From the NCBI RefSeq assembly GCF_003700275.1, contig NZ_RBRE01000025.1, positions 1-39,987 on the forward strand: a stretch of DNA of 39,987 nucleotides. Direction: 5' to 3'. Of this stretch, positions 1 to 7,842 are shown piece after piece (position 1 is the stretch's first letter; every line of letters starts with the position of its first letter). Source of the stretch: Pseudomonas cichorii (lineage in GTDB: Bacteria > Pseudomonadota > Gammaproteobacteria > Pseudomonadales > Pseudomonadaceae). The notes under the pieces were generated by a model. It was given only the letters and a program-made list of their open reading frames with translations, was not told where the DNA came from and made no database searches. Both the position numbers and the translations under genes were made by a program.

Positions 1-1624
1 GAAGAAGTTCAGTTCTATATTGCTGGGTTGAAGGTTTTCCCAAAAAAAGGTCAAGAGGTCGCTCTATACTTCGGCAGTCACACAAAACTAAGGTATTGCC
101 AACTTTTATAGCTAGATCAGTTTCTCGATACTCATCATCTGAAAAGCGCAAAATTCGATTTGGTAGGAGTTCAAATCCCCTCTTTTCAGTCTCAGCTCTA
201 AGGATAGTCTCAAACTCGTAGCCGCGCTGTTGCTGATTTTCTCTAAGTGAGAAGAATAAGTTTTCGAGGACTAATTGCAGGCCGCCAATATCAATGATGT
301 TGGTCTCGCCGTGAGGTACTATCAAAGGCCTTGGGCCCAGACTCCACAGGGAGGCTCTAGACTGATTATCGAATGATAGTTGGAAATGCTGAAAAATTTT
401 ACCAATTTCTTCAGAAAAGCTGTTGGATTCCTCATTGCTCAGATCGCTAAACTTTTTAGCTGTATCGAGTAGTGTGTTGATGAGCAAGTCATTACTCATG
501 TTGACTTGTATGTATGCCCGTTGTAGGAATTGAACTAATCCGAAATCAGCTGTCGGTGAATCTTGTATTTTTATGCCTAATACGTATGCTGACAAAGTTG
601 AGAGAAATAGAATAACATTCTCTAAGCTGAAACCCCATTTCTTAAGAAATGGTTTGGTCATTATTTTATGGGCTCTGAGAAAGCTTTCTCCGTCCAACAT
701 CATAGGAACGAAGTTAGTTGACTCGCCTCTCAAAAATGTAACTTGGTCAGAAAATTTTGATAGGGGGACTTGATTGTAGTTGTAACTAGCAAAAAGTATC
801 CTATTTTTCATCGGTGCATCGGGATTGCTCTCAAAGCTGTTGAAGCTGAGTAGACCTTTGGCTGAACTAAAGTAACTCTGGCCTCTCGCAAGACGGCGGT
901 CATAAATTTGTATCAGGCGATCAAGCTCCTCTGATCTATCGCCTCTCCACTTTCCGCTGGCCGAAACATGAAGGGTTGCACCTTTCGCGATTGCTCGCAT
1001 ATTTGCCATCGCACGCCAATATTCATAAGCATATCCTTCGAGTATGTATATCGCTTGATGGTCTTCGCGTTTGTAATCACTTAGCACCCACTGATTATGG
1101 TACTTTTCCCAGAGTTTATTAATGTCGTCTTCGGAGTGTCCCATAAGTGAGTGTATTTCAAAGAAAAGACCGTCTAAAACCTCGTTTGGCGCGATTTTGT
1201 CCGAAAGCGACATGTCATGAAGGTTATTTATGTCGCTGTGTTTGAATATCGCTGATTCAACAGTTCTTCTAACTGCAGCCAGGGTAGAAGCATCGGACTT
1301 CTCAAAAGCCTCAGAAATATGCCCTAATCCAATGCGGCGATATAAATGCAACCAGAAAAAAGGAGAGTGTTTAGTTGCAATCAATCTAATTGCTTCTTCC
1401 AGTTCATCTAGAAAGCTTCGAAGCAATGTAAAGGCCTTATCCCCTGTTAGGATCTGGTTGACGCCTGTTGATATTTTTGCTTCATACTTCTTTTTAATTT
1501 CCGAACGTGTCTGCCTCACTACTCTGCTAAGGTTTTTCAGATACCTTCTATGCAAAAACTCGAACGGTAGTTGGTAGTATTCTGGCAAGCATGGTTCTAT
1601 ATTTTGTTTGTTCCTTTTTGGCAT
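1..1624 (-). CDS. Large uncharacterised protein with C-terminal PD-(D/E)XK-like nuclease segment (partial)
   Basis: The minus strand is open from an ATG at 1624 to the window edge, so at least 541 residues are present and the C-terminus is missing. The start has a good ribosome-binding site (AAGGAAG, 7 bases upstream). The first 450 residues are mixed helical sequence that I do not recognise. Residues about 468-520 read like a restriction-endonuclease fold: GYEFE (E470, E472), then ETDLAI (D503), then LVLCDCR (D516, R518) in the place of the usual (D/E)xK. If that reading is right, the catalytic lysine is replaced by arginine. No signal peptide or membrane segment is evident. The gene is AT-rich compared with its neighbours, as expected for transferred cargo. 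It lies downstream of and co-oriented with an integrase gene, so island cargo such as defence is plausible. The function is not known. Confidence 0.75.
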   Translation of the reverse strand, partial: MPKRNKQNIEPCLPEYYQLPFEFLHRRYLKNLSRVVRQTRSEIKKKYEAKISTGVNQILTGDKAFTLLRSFLDELEEAIRLIATKHSPFFWLHLYRRIGLGHISEAFEKSDASTLAAVRRTVESAIFKHSDINNLHDMSLSDKIAPNEVLDGLFFEIHSLMGHSEDDINKLWEKYHNQWVLSDYKREDHQAIYILEGYAYEYWRAMANMRAIAKGATLHVSASGKWRGDRSEELDRLIQIYDRRLARGQSYFSSAKGLLSFNSFESNPDAPMKNRILFASYNYNQVPLSKFSDQVTFLRGESTNFVPMMLDGESFLRAHKIMTKPFLKKWGFSLENVILFLSTLSAYVLGIKIQDSPTADFGLVQFLQRAYIQVNMSNDLLINTLLDTAKKFSDLSNEESNSFSEEIGKIFQHFQLSFDNQSRASLWSLGPRPLIVPHGETNIIDIGGLQLVLENLFFSLRENQQQRGYEFETILRAETEKRGFELLPNRILRFSDDEYRETDLAIKVGNTLVLCDCRSIERPLDLFLGKPSTQQYRTELL

Positions 1625-1841
1625 CTAAAGTCTTCCTTGTGATGGTTTGAATCTTAGTATTATTGCTTTTATTGTATCTTTCGGCAAGTTTGTTTGTGAG
1701 GTTCGATTAAGCGTTTTTTCTTATAAAGAATCTCTTAATAATTGAGCGGTGGAGTTTGAATATTTTTTAGGGTCGTTGGTGTAAAAGTATGTATGCTGCT
1801 TTCGAACTGCTTCCGACTTTACTTGTCAGTATCAGCTCTCT

Positions 1842-2117
1842 TTAGAGTTTGAAAAACCATGACGTTTTTAAACGTTTTGCGAGCAAGCGGAACGTCAGTA
1901 TGTAGTAATAGCGCGTCGCCGCACTGGATTGGCTCATGTGATGTTCTAGAAACCAAGTCAGATGCTTTCTCTGCCAGGTCCAAGGTGTCTCTCGCTGCCA
2001 GCGCTTTGCAATTTCAACTTGGATAAGCGTCGCCTGTCGCAAATGACGTTGCCGCGTCGCGTGCGACCCGGTCAGCACGCCAGCCAAGAACAACTCCATA
2101 TCGAATGGCTTGGTCAT
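1842..2117 (-). CDS. Small helical protein coupled to the integrase
   Basis: This 91-aa protein starts at an ATG overlapping the integrase stop (ATGA at 2117..2114), so the two are translationally coupled. It is basic and helical, rich in Arg, Trp and Tyr, and resembles a stand-alone SAM-like core-binding segment of a tyrosine recombinase (a TRQRHLR start, then HLTWFLEHH and TRYYYILTFRLLAKRL). I infer a DNA-binding partner of the integrase, for example in synapsis or directionality. No catalytic residues are visible. The 217 bases between it and the next gene at 1624 are AT-rich and hold only that gene's leader. Confidence 0.6.
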   Translation of the reverse strand: MTKPFDMELFLAGVLTGSHATRQRHLRQATLIQVEIAKRWQRETPWTWQRKHLTWFLEHHMSQSSAATRYYYILTFRLLAKRLKTSWFFKL

Positions 2118-3094
2118 GTCCGTCCTCCAATGTAGGCAGCGACCACGTAGATCCGTCCATGGCCCAGTTCATAGCTGATCTGCCTCCGTGCCTCACGATC
2201 AAGGCACTGATTTATTCGGCAACATTTGCCGCCGTAGATAGGTGCTCGGTGTTGGGTGATTTGCTCATAGCGCTCACACGCGTACGCCGCTCGTAGCTCA
2301 TGGAAGCCTTTGAGATTGTGTGTATGCAGGATGTCCCTCGCAGGGCGGGTGACTTCTTGCAGAACATTCAGGTAGCTTTCGTGTAGTGCAATCAGGTTGC
2401 GGCTACCCGCAGGCGATACCTGCTGTGCGAACCTGAGTGCTTCGCGAACATGGTCGTCCCCCGCAATCCATCGTGGTGCCGAGGCGCCGGAGCGGCCGCC
2501 TTTGGTGCCATCCTGAATGTTGATCCTGCCTAAGTCTTCAGCCTCACGGCTCAGCCGTGGCAGGTCAGCCAAAACGGCCTCACGTAAGCGCATGCCGGTG
2601 GCTCGCGCCAACAGGACAATTGCGGCGGCCCGTTGCTGATGATCGCGGCAAAGCGCATCTACGATTTGCTTAACTTGTTTGCGGTCTTTGCCCTGCGGCA
2701 TCGACTGGCGAACTCCGGTGCGTTGCATACTCAAAGCCTTGCTCGGGCTTGGCAATTTCACGCACTGATCACCGCGAAGCGCTGCCATGGTCCTGTTAAC
2801 GCTGGATAGCCGATTTTGTGCGGTACTAACGGCGAGGTCACCGCGCCCAACGGCATCGCGCAGAGATGCTGCATAGTCGGCCAACACCTTCCGATTGATC
2901 TGCCGCGCATCATTGATACCGGGCCCCTGATCGGAACGACACCACTTTACGAATGCCCGCCACCTATCACAGTGCGCCTTGACCGTGCCGTAGTGGCCTC
3001 CTCCGAACATGTCTTTCAGCGCTTGCGGCCCCGCGTAGCTCAACTGTCTGCCGTAGCCGAAATTACGACCATCGCGTTTACCCACCAATGCCAT
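2114..3094 (-). CDS. Tyrosine recombinase/integrase of a genomic island
   Basis: A 326-aa site-specific recombinase of the integrase-domain type common in Pseudomonas islands (Integrase_1-like). The catalytic set is visible: R169 in ATGMRLRE, a likely K198 in DGTKGG, H265 and R268 in FHELR, H312 in ELGHGR, and the nucleophile Y321 nine residues later in VVAAYIG. I chose the ATG at 3094 (MALVGKRDGRN) because GAGGTGA precedes it at good spacing; an upstream ATG at 3139 would add 15 residues with no better signal. It is coupled to the 91-aa ORF downstream. It is not the prophage integrase: it lies outside attL and belongs to a second mobile element. I could not find that element's own attachment repeats inside the window. 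Confidence 0.85.
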   Translation of the reverse strand: MALVGKRDGRNFGYGRQLSYAGPQALKDMFGGGHYGTVKAHCDRWRAFVKWCRSDQGPGINDARQINRKVLADYAASLRDAVGRGDLAVSTAQNRLSSVNRTMAALRGDQCVKLPSPSKALSMQRTGVRQSMPQGKDRKQVKQIVDALCRDHQQRAAAIVLLARATGMRLREAVLADLPRLSREAEDLGRINIQDGTKGGRSGASAPRWIAGDDHVREALRFAQQVSPAGSRNLIALHESYLNVLQEVTRPARDILHTHNLKGFHELRAAYACERYEQITQHRAPIYGGKCCRINQCLDREARRQISYELGHGRIYVVAAYIGGRT

Positions 3095-3380
3095 GTCGGT
3101 CACCTCATCTTCCGATCTCCGATCCTCGCCCCACGTCATCCCGCCAAGAATGTTGAGTGTTATCAGGGATCAAGGCCCCTGCGACCTGTGAGGGTTGTCC
3201 ACTAACGCGGGACTGGCGGCTCCTTACGACCGGGAGCTTGTGCATCTCATGATCTGGCCTCCTGAGCACTTCCGAAGAAGTGGGCGGGTGGAGGCTGCAC
3301 TGGCTGACGCAACCAGCGCCGCGAGATCCTGAGCCGGGTGAAGGCAGTGAAGCAATGACCGGGGCATGCCTGACTGTCAG

Positions 3381-3779
3381 TCAGGTGCAGTCCATTCCGT
3401 GGGCTGCGGCACCATCATCTGCATCGCTGTTGCTGGTGACTTCGGTGTTTGTCACGCCGATTGTCACGAGGGGGAATGCCGCAAACCCTTGTACGATTTG
3501 GGGTGCAGCAGCGGTAGGAGCGCCTGTCTCTTTCCGGAAGAAAGAGACGGGCGCAGGTTGGCGCAAGGAAATGGCCAAGCGGATAGGTTGCTGCAGGGCA
3601 GCTATGAAAGGGGATGAGTTGCCGCAGTGGGCACACTGGTAAAAGTAGGCATCCATCACATCACTTTGACCGTACGAGCCGCCGGACGCTAATCGCACTT
3701 TGGCAGAACCACTACGATGTGGCGTAGCCTCAAAGGCCCTGGCCAACTGGATTGCAGTCAACGAAAACGCTTTGCCCAA
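3381..3779 (-). CDS. Doubtful small ORF with a zinc-ribbon-like CxxC
   Basis: This frame encodes up to 132 aa from a TTG, or about 90 aa from an ATG at 3656 (MDAYFYQCAHCGNSS). The CAHC pair in an aromatic context looks like half a zinc ribbon, but no second Cys pair follows. The frame reads straight through a strong hairpin at 3520..3554, and other frames are also open here. The ribosome-binding site is weak. It may be a real island gene or chance; I lean slightly against it. Confidence 0.25.
   Translation of the reverse strand: MGKAFSLTAIQLARAFEATPHRSGSAKVRLASGGSYGQSDVMDAYFYQCAHCGNSSPFIAALQQPIRLAISLRQPAPVSFFRKETGAPTAAAPQIVQGFAAFPLVTIGVTNTEVTSNSDADDGAAAHGMDCT
3520..3554. repeat. 15-bp inverted repeat, 5-nt loop
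   Basis: Arms 3520..3534 (GCGCCTGTCTCTTTC) and 3540..3554 are complementary except at one position, which can form G-U pairing in RNA; the loop is CGGAA. No T-run follows on either strand, so a simple Rho-independent terminator is unlikely. It may be a recombination or transposon-end remnant, or a structured RNA element. Confidence 0.6.
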
Positions 3780-4004
3780 TCTTTTCTTCGCCTGTGGATA
3801 ACTCGGGCAAGCCTCGATTGCGTGGGAGCTCTGCGGCAGTAGATCAAATTATCCACATGTGGGTATCAGTAGTTTTTCATAGACACTGACGTGGGCTTCA
3901 GATTTTCAAGTGATGCCTCTCCAAACAGAACGGATTTGCCCCCCTGTTTGGATAGACCCGAATAGAAAAAGACAGCAAGCCCAAATCAACTCAGAATATT
4001 GAAC

Positions 4005-4283
4005 TCAACCCACTTGGCGCCTCTCCTCCAACCCCGCCACCGAAGCCTCAACAAGCGCCAAAGCCGCCTCTATCTGATGCACCACCGCTCTAGCTAGCGG
4101 GCGATATTCCTTCGTGCTGTTATCCGCCGTTTCATAAGCGGTAGCCGCTGCGCAGGCGAGGTATTCGGATGCAAGCACCAAGGCATCTTCAACCCTGACG
4201 CCGGGTTTTACGTTGAACAGGCCGACATTGATTTCATGAGGTGTTGCTGCGGTTTGGGGAGGGGCTTTGGTAGAGCTGACCAT
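4005..4283 (-). CDS. DUF3077-type small protein
   Basis: A 92-aa protein with a central signature FNVKPGVRVEDALVLASEYL followed by alanine-rich helices, which matches the DUF3077 family found in Pseudomonas, often near mobile elements. Its function is unknown. The segment from about residue 22 to 88 covers nearly the whole family domain, so it looks complete. The ATG at 4283 is preceded by AAGGA. Its leader contains a C4-like RNA fold (4346..4402) with blocks complementary to this ribosome-binding region, so translation is probably controlled by antisense pairing. It lies outside the prophage, between attL and the island integrase. Confidence 0.75.
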   Translation of the reverse strand: MVSSTKAPPQTAATPHEINVGLFNVKPGVRVEDALVLASEYLACAAATAYETADNSTKEYRPLARAVVHQIEAALALVEASVAGLEERRQVG

Positions 4284-4285
4284 GG

Positions 4286-4327
4286 TGACGTCCTTGACGT
4301 GGTTGAGCCATCACGTTTCGCGACTAA
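4286..4327 (-). promoter_or_regulatory. Predicted antisense target region in the DUF3077 leader
   Basis: Two blocks in the leader are complementary to the C4-like fold upstream. Block a (4286..4293, mRNA GGACGTCA) overlaps the Shine-Dalgarno site and pairs with 4364..4371. Block b (4321..4327, mRNA TTAGTCG) pairs with 4353..4359. Block b also sits in the loop of a small hairpin (CGTTT/AAACG). Pairing at block a would hide the ribosome-binding site. Confidence 0.55.
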
Positions 4328-4345
4328 ACGAAAGGCGGCGGCTAT

Positions 4346-4402
4346 GCACGGGTTAGTCGACCGGGACGTCAAGCACCCGGCGCACCCGAAGGTGCCCCGT
4401 GC
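4346..4402 (-). ncRNA. C4-like antisense RNA
   Basis: On the minus strand this 57-nt segment folds as a three-way junction. The outer stem is GCACGGG with CCCGTGC. Hairpin 1 is GCACC-UUCG-GGUGC. Hairpin 2 is CCGGG-(10 nt)-CCCGG, and an unpaired segment contains CGACUAA. The a' block lies in hairpin 2 and the b' block in the unpaired part, each complementary to the leader of the downstream DUF3077-type gene. This is the architecture of phage C4 antisense RNAs (P1/P7 C4, P4 CI RNA), which are processed from the same transcript and silence the downstream gene. A second CGACTAA copy lies upstream at 4484..4490. The fold and complementarity are seen directly; processing and silencing are inferred from the family. 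Confidence 0.65.
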
Positions 4403-4676
4403 ACAGCTGCCATAAAACGCCATGCCGGTGTCGAGGACACGGGCGATGGTTATGGTGCTCGCTTTTGCTTGACGATGTTCAGGCGACTAAACCCGGTCGC
4501 TGGTTTGGCGACAGGCAGGAAGGTAGTCGTGGCGTCAGGCATCTACAAGCGGTTGCTGAGGGTATCGCTGAAGTTCAGAGGAGTCCTACAGCGGTGATGG
4601 GCGGTTGATGGCGTTGCTACCGTCAACTGGCCCTGTCGCGAACAAACTCCCGCTCACAAAACTGTACCCAAACAAA

Positions 4677-4702
4677 AAAGGCCCATCTTTCGATGAGCCT
4701 TT
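4677..4702 (-). terminator. Rho-independent terminator downstream of the attL tRNA fragment
   Basis: The minus strand reads AAAGGCTCATC-GAAA-GATGGGCCTTTTTT: a stem interrupted by one mismatch, a GAAA loop and a T-run (A-run at 4674..4679 on the plus strand). It lies just beyond the 3' end of the tRNA fragment and is probably the original chromosomal terminator of tRNA-Thr, or that of an older element inserted at the same tRNA. Confidence 0.7.
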
Positions 4703-4713
4703 CTTGGTACTTC

Positions 4714-4763
4714 GTATGGTGCCGGCACCAGGAGTCGAACCCGGGACCTACTGATTACAAGTC
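4714..4763. repeat. attL: attL core (50-bp direct repeat)
   Basis: These 50 bases are identical to 37099..37148. They include the 3' portion of tRNA-Thr, from the CCA end through the T arm and variable loop into the anticodon stem-loop. Identity ends at 4764, where the tRNA sequence is replaced by phage sequence. This is the truncated tRNA copy left by integration. Confidence 0.95.
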
Positions 4764-5154
4764 CAAAAAAGTACTCAACAATAGCTGAGAGTAGCCTTAA
4801 TTACCATGTTTTTCAGATATATATGTGAGATATGGGAGCAGTATTCACTTTTGGTGTGGACATATTGTGGACACTTTTCTAGCTTTCAACGGATGGTTTT
4901 ACCTTACCTGCCTGCTGTGTCGTCACTGGCCGCCTGCGTCTGTCGCGACCTAGTATTGGCGGAGAGCTTCAATCGTGTGACGCAGCAAGGGTTCTCCAGC
5001 TCTCAAAAAATGATTGAAATTTCCGTCTATTCGGCAACTTTCCTTTCGGTCTATACAGTCAGATCAGCCGTTAGCCCCCTGGATTTCCGCTATAATACTG
5101 CCAAGCTCGTAAATCCACTGAGGCCTTCACGAGCTTGCAGAACGCGTCAGCGTG
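4764..5154. other. Phage attL arm, no gene seen
   Basis: Between the attL core and the end of the 443-aa gene I see no convincing coding sequence; an open plus-strand frame here lacks a ribosome-binding site and any family resemblance. The segment carries the paired integrase arm sites (4855..4873). It also has a TATAAT at about 5091 without a good -35. Confidence 0.55.
4855..4873 (+). promoter_or_regulatory. Paired integrase arm-type sites, attL side
   Basis: TGTGGACA occurs at 4855..4862 and again at 4866..4873, 11 bp apart. The same pair with the same spacing and orientation is found near attR (37010..37028). Short direct repeats flanking both cores are what arm-binding sites of tyrosine integrases look like. 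Confidence 0.65.
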
Positions 5155-6486
5155 TTACCATTGAACCTTCCATCGCCCCCCCCCAGTACATTCGGTGCAA
5201 CGTTGGATAGTTTTGTAATCTTTGCTTCCCTCCAGCTTCTGAATTCCCTTTTCTGCTTGAATAGCTTTATGCAGTGTTTTCCATGAATTATGGTTACAGG
5301 AGTTAGTTACAACCAGATTATCAGCCGGCCCACTTTTTTTGGTCTTTTTGTAGTACCTTGTTTCCCCGGGTACAAATGGAACATGAATCTCAGAGGGCTT
5401 TTTCTCTTCTTCACTCTCGACGTCCTCATCCTCCTCAAGCCCAGCTTGAGCCAGTTCAGAGTACAGCGAGGTCAGTTTACCTTTTAACTTAGCAATTTCC
5501 GCCTTCGCCTTGTCCAAACTATCGGCCAGGTCGCTGTTTTCATTAATTATAGAGTTTAACTCTTCCTCTCGCTGTTGAGCGTTCGACCGACCAATACGGT
5601 CTCGCAATTCACGCTTCGAGATTTCGCGCATACCTCTGGGCACCGATAGAGACAAGGAAGACGTTTCCATCACTACCCTACGTACAACGGATAAAAAATT
5701 ACTCATCCCAGCGACGTTCGTCCCAAATTTTTTCTCAAGCTGTTCCGCAGTCCAGACTGTAGACCGGAGATCATCCTGCACTCCTAATGGCCAGTAAAGC
5801 CGAACTGCGCCGAGGTAACAAGAGTTCTGTTTACCTAACTCGTCAGTAAGAGCCCAAGATCCATGCTCATCAACTGTTGCAATATGGGCGATTCCTACCA
5901 AATCTCTGGCCAGCTTATCGGCTAAGTCACGCCAAACTACTTTATCAGTGGACACTATTATAATGGGGAAGTGCCTGTTCTCATCAAGCAACCTCTCACA
6001 CAATACCACCCCCTTATCCTCTCCAAAATATTCTACCGGAATGGTGGGTGGGACGGCTTCGCCCCCTAGCTCCCAATCATTATATGAACTTATTATATCT
6101 CTTATTATAGAAGGGCAGCGAGGGAGGAGTTTGAGTGGCGCGATAACATGGGAAAGCCTATTTGCAGACAGCGAGCAATACACAGAGACTGCATCTTCAA
6201 TCTGACAAAATTTTATATTTGTTATAAACGCATGCTCATTCGGAACGATGTCAATCATTAAAATCTCAGACAACCGGCCCAGCGCGTTATTCACAGTAGT
6301 TCTCGTGTAACTTCCCACTGCATTTTCAGCGTTGCTTTGGAAGCGTCCTTTTTCTTGCGTAAAATCTGTGACACCCTTTTTCTGCATCCATCTAACAAAC
6401 AGTTCGTCTAATGCGTGAAAACGCTTTTCAGCGCTTTCTAGATCTGACAACTTCGTAACAAATGAATAAGTAGCTAATTCCTGCAT
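5155..6486 (-). CDS. Uncharacterised 443-aa cargo protein, possible defence gene
   Basis: The start ATG at 6486 follows AGGGAG. I do not recognise a family. Residues 1-170 are probably alpha-helical. Residues 172-235 alternate beta and alpha segments (PIIIVSTDKVVWRDLADKLA, then GIAHIATV, then YLGAVRLYWP), a repeat-free globular domain. Residues about 300-350 form a coiled coil, followed by an acidic linker (350-362). The last 80 residues form a small domain with C397, H399, C430 and C433, which could bind zinc. There is no membrane segment or signal peptide. It is a single gene with its own leader, next to attL, more AT-rich than the phage structural genes, and unlikely to serve virion assembly. 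Its position and layout fit prophage-borne cargo such as anti-phage defence; this is inference. A run of nine G residues interrupts the 3' end of the coding strand (5176..5184). Confidence 0.8.
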   Translation of the reverse strand: MQELATYSFVTKLSDLESAEKRFHALDELFVRWMQKKGVTDFTQEKGRFQSNAENAVGSYTRTTVNNALGRLSEILMIDIVPNEHAFITNIKFCQIEDAVSVYCSLSANRLSHVIAPLKLLPRCPSIIRDIISSYNDWELGGEAVPPTIPVEYFGEDKGVVLCERLLDENRHFPIIIVSTDKVVWRDLADKLARDLVGIAHIATVDEHGSWALTDELGKQNSCYLGAVRLYWPLGVQDDLRSTVWTAEQLEKKFGTNVAGMSNFLSVVRRVVMETSSLSLSVPRGMREISKRELRDRIGRSNAQQREEELNSIINENSDLADSLDKAKAEIAKLKGKLTSLYSELAQAGLEEDEDVESEEEKKPSEIHVPFVPGETRYYKKTKKSGPADNLVVTNSCNHNSWKTLHKAIQAEKGIQKLEGSKDYKTIQRCTECTGGGRWKVQW

Positions 6487-7842
6487 TATAATCTCCCTAA
6501 AAAATCAAAATGAATTTTTATTTCCGAATGGCCTTTTGACATTAGGCAAAGATCCTCATACCGTCAATCGGTGGGTAGCCCGGGTGAAGGACGAGCTACG
6601 AACAGATTCGGGTAAGGTGTAGAGTTTCAGATTGATTTAATGAGGGGCACTGTTACTTCGCACATAGGCTTGACAGGCCTTGAGGATGATCAGTCCTTGA
6701 TCGCTTAGTCGGTGATGCCGACGGCACCGGTGGCTTCTCGTCCCCTATCGTTATTACCCGGGGGCGGCAACGGTCGTGGCATCAAGAATGCACATGAGAA
6801 AGCAAATGCAATGCAAACGGTTGGTCACATGGAGCTCCATTACCAATACCCCTAGCTTCCAGCGTTTTGTGGGGGCCTACCGCCAACAACCGGATGTGGT
6901 GTTTCGAGAGCCGATCAGTTTTTGAAAATCCACCCTTTCACCGGTTTCTCAATTTTTCACCCAATGAATCCTGGCACCCCAGCATTTCCACATCCGTGAC
7001 CGCCTGCAGCACCGCTGTGCAACGCCATGACATTTTTCTGCAAAAGGTTGCACTGTGTGCAATGGCTGATCGCCCAGGGAAGCCCACAGACGGCGTGGCC
7101 TGGAGCACCGGTTGCACCACACCAGGTGTTTGCGTTTTTTTAGGACACAAAGCGCGTCGGCGGGAGGGGGATAAGTGAATTTCCAGATGATTTTTTCTGC
7201 ACCACCACATTTTTCGGCGGAAACACAATACATCGCTTGCAATGCCTCCTGAGATCATAAAAGGCAGAGGGCCTAGGATGGACGGACCCTCTGCTTACTA
7301 CACCCAGCTCTGAGACTTAAGGACTTCACTTGCAGGGAGTGCGACTAACACCGCTTTCAATCCGTCGGAGCACGGCTTCGTCAGTAACACCAAGTAAAGC
7401 CTCACAATCCTTGAGCTGAATAATGAAGATGATTCCCTGTTTTGAACGCAAACCACATACAGCCAGGTTCAGTTCTGAACATATTTAGAGATGAGGCTAG
7501 GCAGTAATCTATTTATGCCACTACGAGCTTTATCTCTCGGTAAATCATCAATCAACACTTAAAGCATGGTCACTAATCTTCCTCTTATTGAGCAGAAATC
7601 AAATACAACTCCCGATTAGCTTTCGAGTCAACTGCTTGTCGATAGCGGGCACGTGTTTCTGACAGGCGGTTGTGTGCGAGCAGGATCAATGCTCCGACTT
7701 GGAGTCGGACTGACCGGTGGCCGGATAATGTTCGATTTAAACTTGAAGTGATTGTGAAGACGAACTTCAATCTAAGGACTGATTTTATCAGTGAGGCAGC
7801 TAAGAGAAGACTCTGCTTCTGAAGGTTATCAAGGATGTCATT
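6487..7842. other. 1.35-kb gene-poor stretch in the cargo region
   Basis: I find no reading frame here with a good start, codon use and family resemblance. Minus-strand frames at 6938..7258 and 7585..7848 are open but unconvincing. Two segments (7029..7063 and 7209..7243) share loosely similar words such as ACATTTTTC and TGCAATG. A 14-bp palindrome GTTCAGTTCTGAAC lies at 7467..7480 and a terminator-like hairpin at 7264..7294. The stretch may be decayed former cargo or regulatory DNA. Confidence 0.45.
7264..7294 (-). terminator. Possible minus-strand terminator
   Basis: GCAGAGGG (7264..7271) pairs perfectly with CCCTCTGC (7287..7294) across a 15-nt loop. On the minus strand the stem is followed by CTTTTAT. 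It could stop transcripts running on from the late tail operon. The long loop makes it weaker than a typical terminator. Confidence 0.4.

Larger units (their letters stand above)
3095..4004. other. Gene-poor stretch upstream of the island integrase
   Basis: About 900 bases between the integrase start and the DUF3077-type gene. It contains one doubtful minus-strand reading frame (3381..3779) and a strong hairpin (3520..3554), both listed separately. From 3780 to 4004 I see no gene. AT-rich sequence around 3840-3900 could carry promoters, but no convincing -35/-10 pair stands out. Confidence 0.5.

Noticed and set aside
4718..4763. tRNA-like sequence at attL
   Set aside because: Only the 3' part of tRNA-Thr is present; the 5' half is replaced by phage DNA, so it is an att remnant and not a tRNA gene.
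4806..5210. Open plus-strand frame in the attL arm
   Set aside because: Poor codon use, no ribosome-binding site, and it overlaps the arm sites and the end of the 443-aa gene.
6938..7258. Minus-strand frame of 106 codons in the gene-poor stretch
   Set aside because: Low-quality composition (many Cys, Arg, Trp) in two overlapping frames, with no ribosome-binding site; kept only as a note in the region entry.
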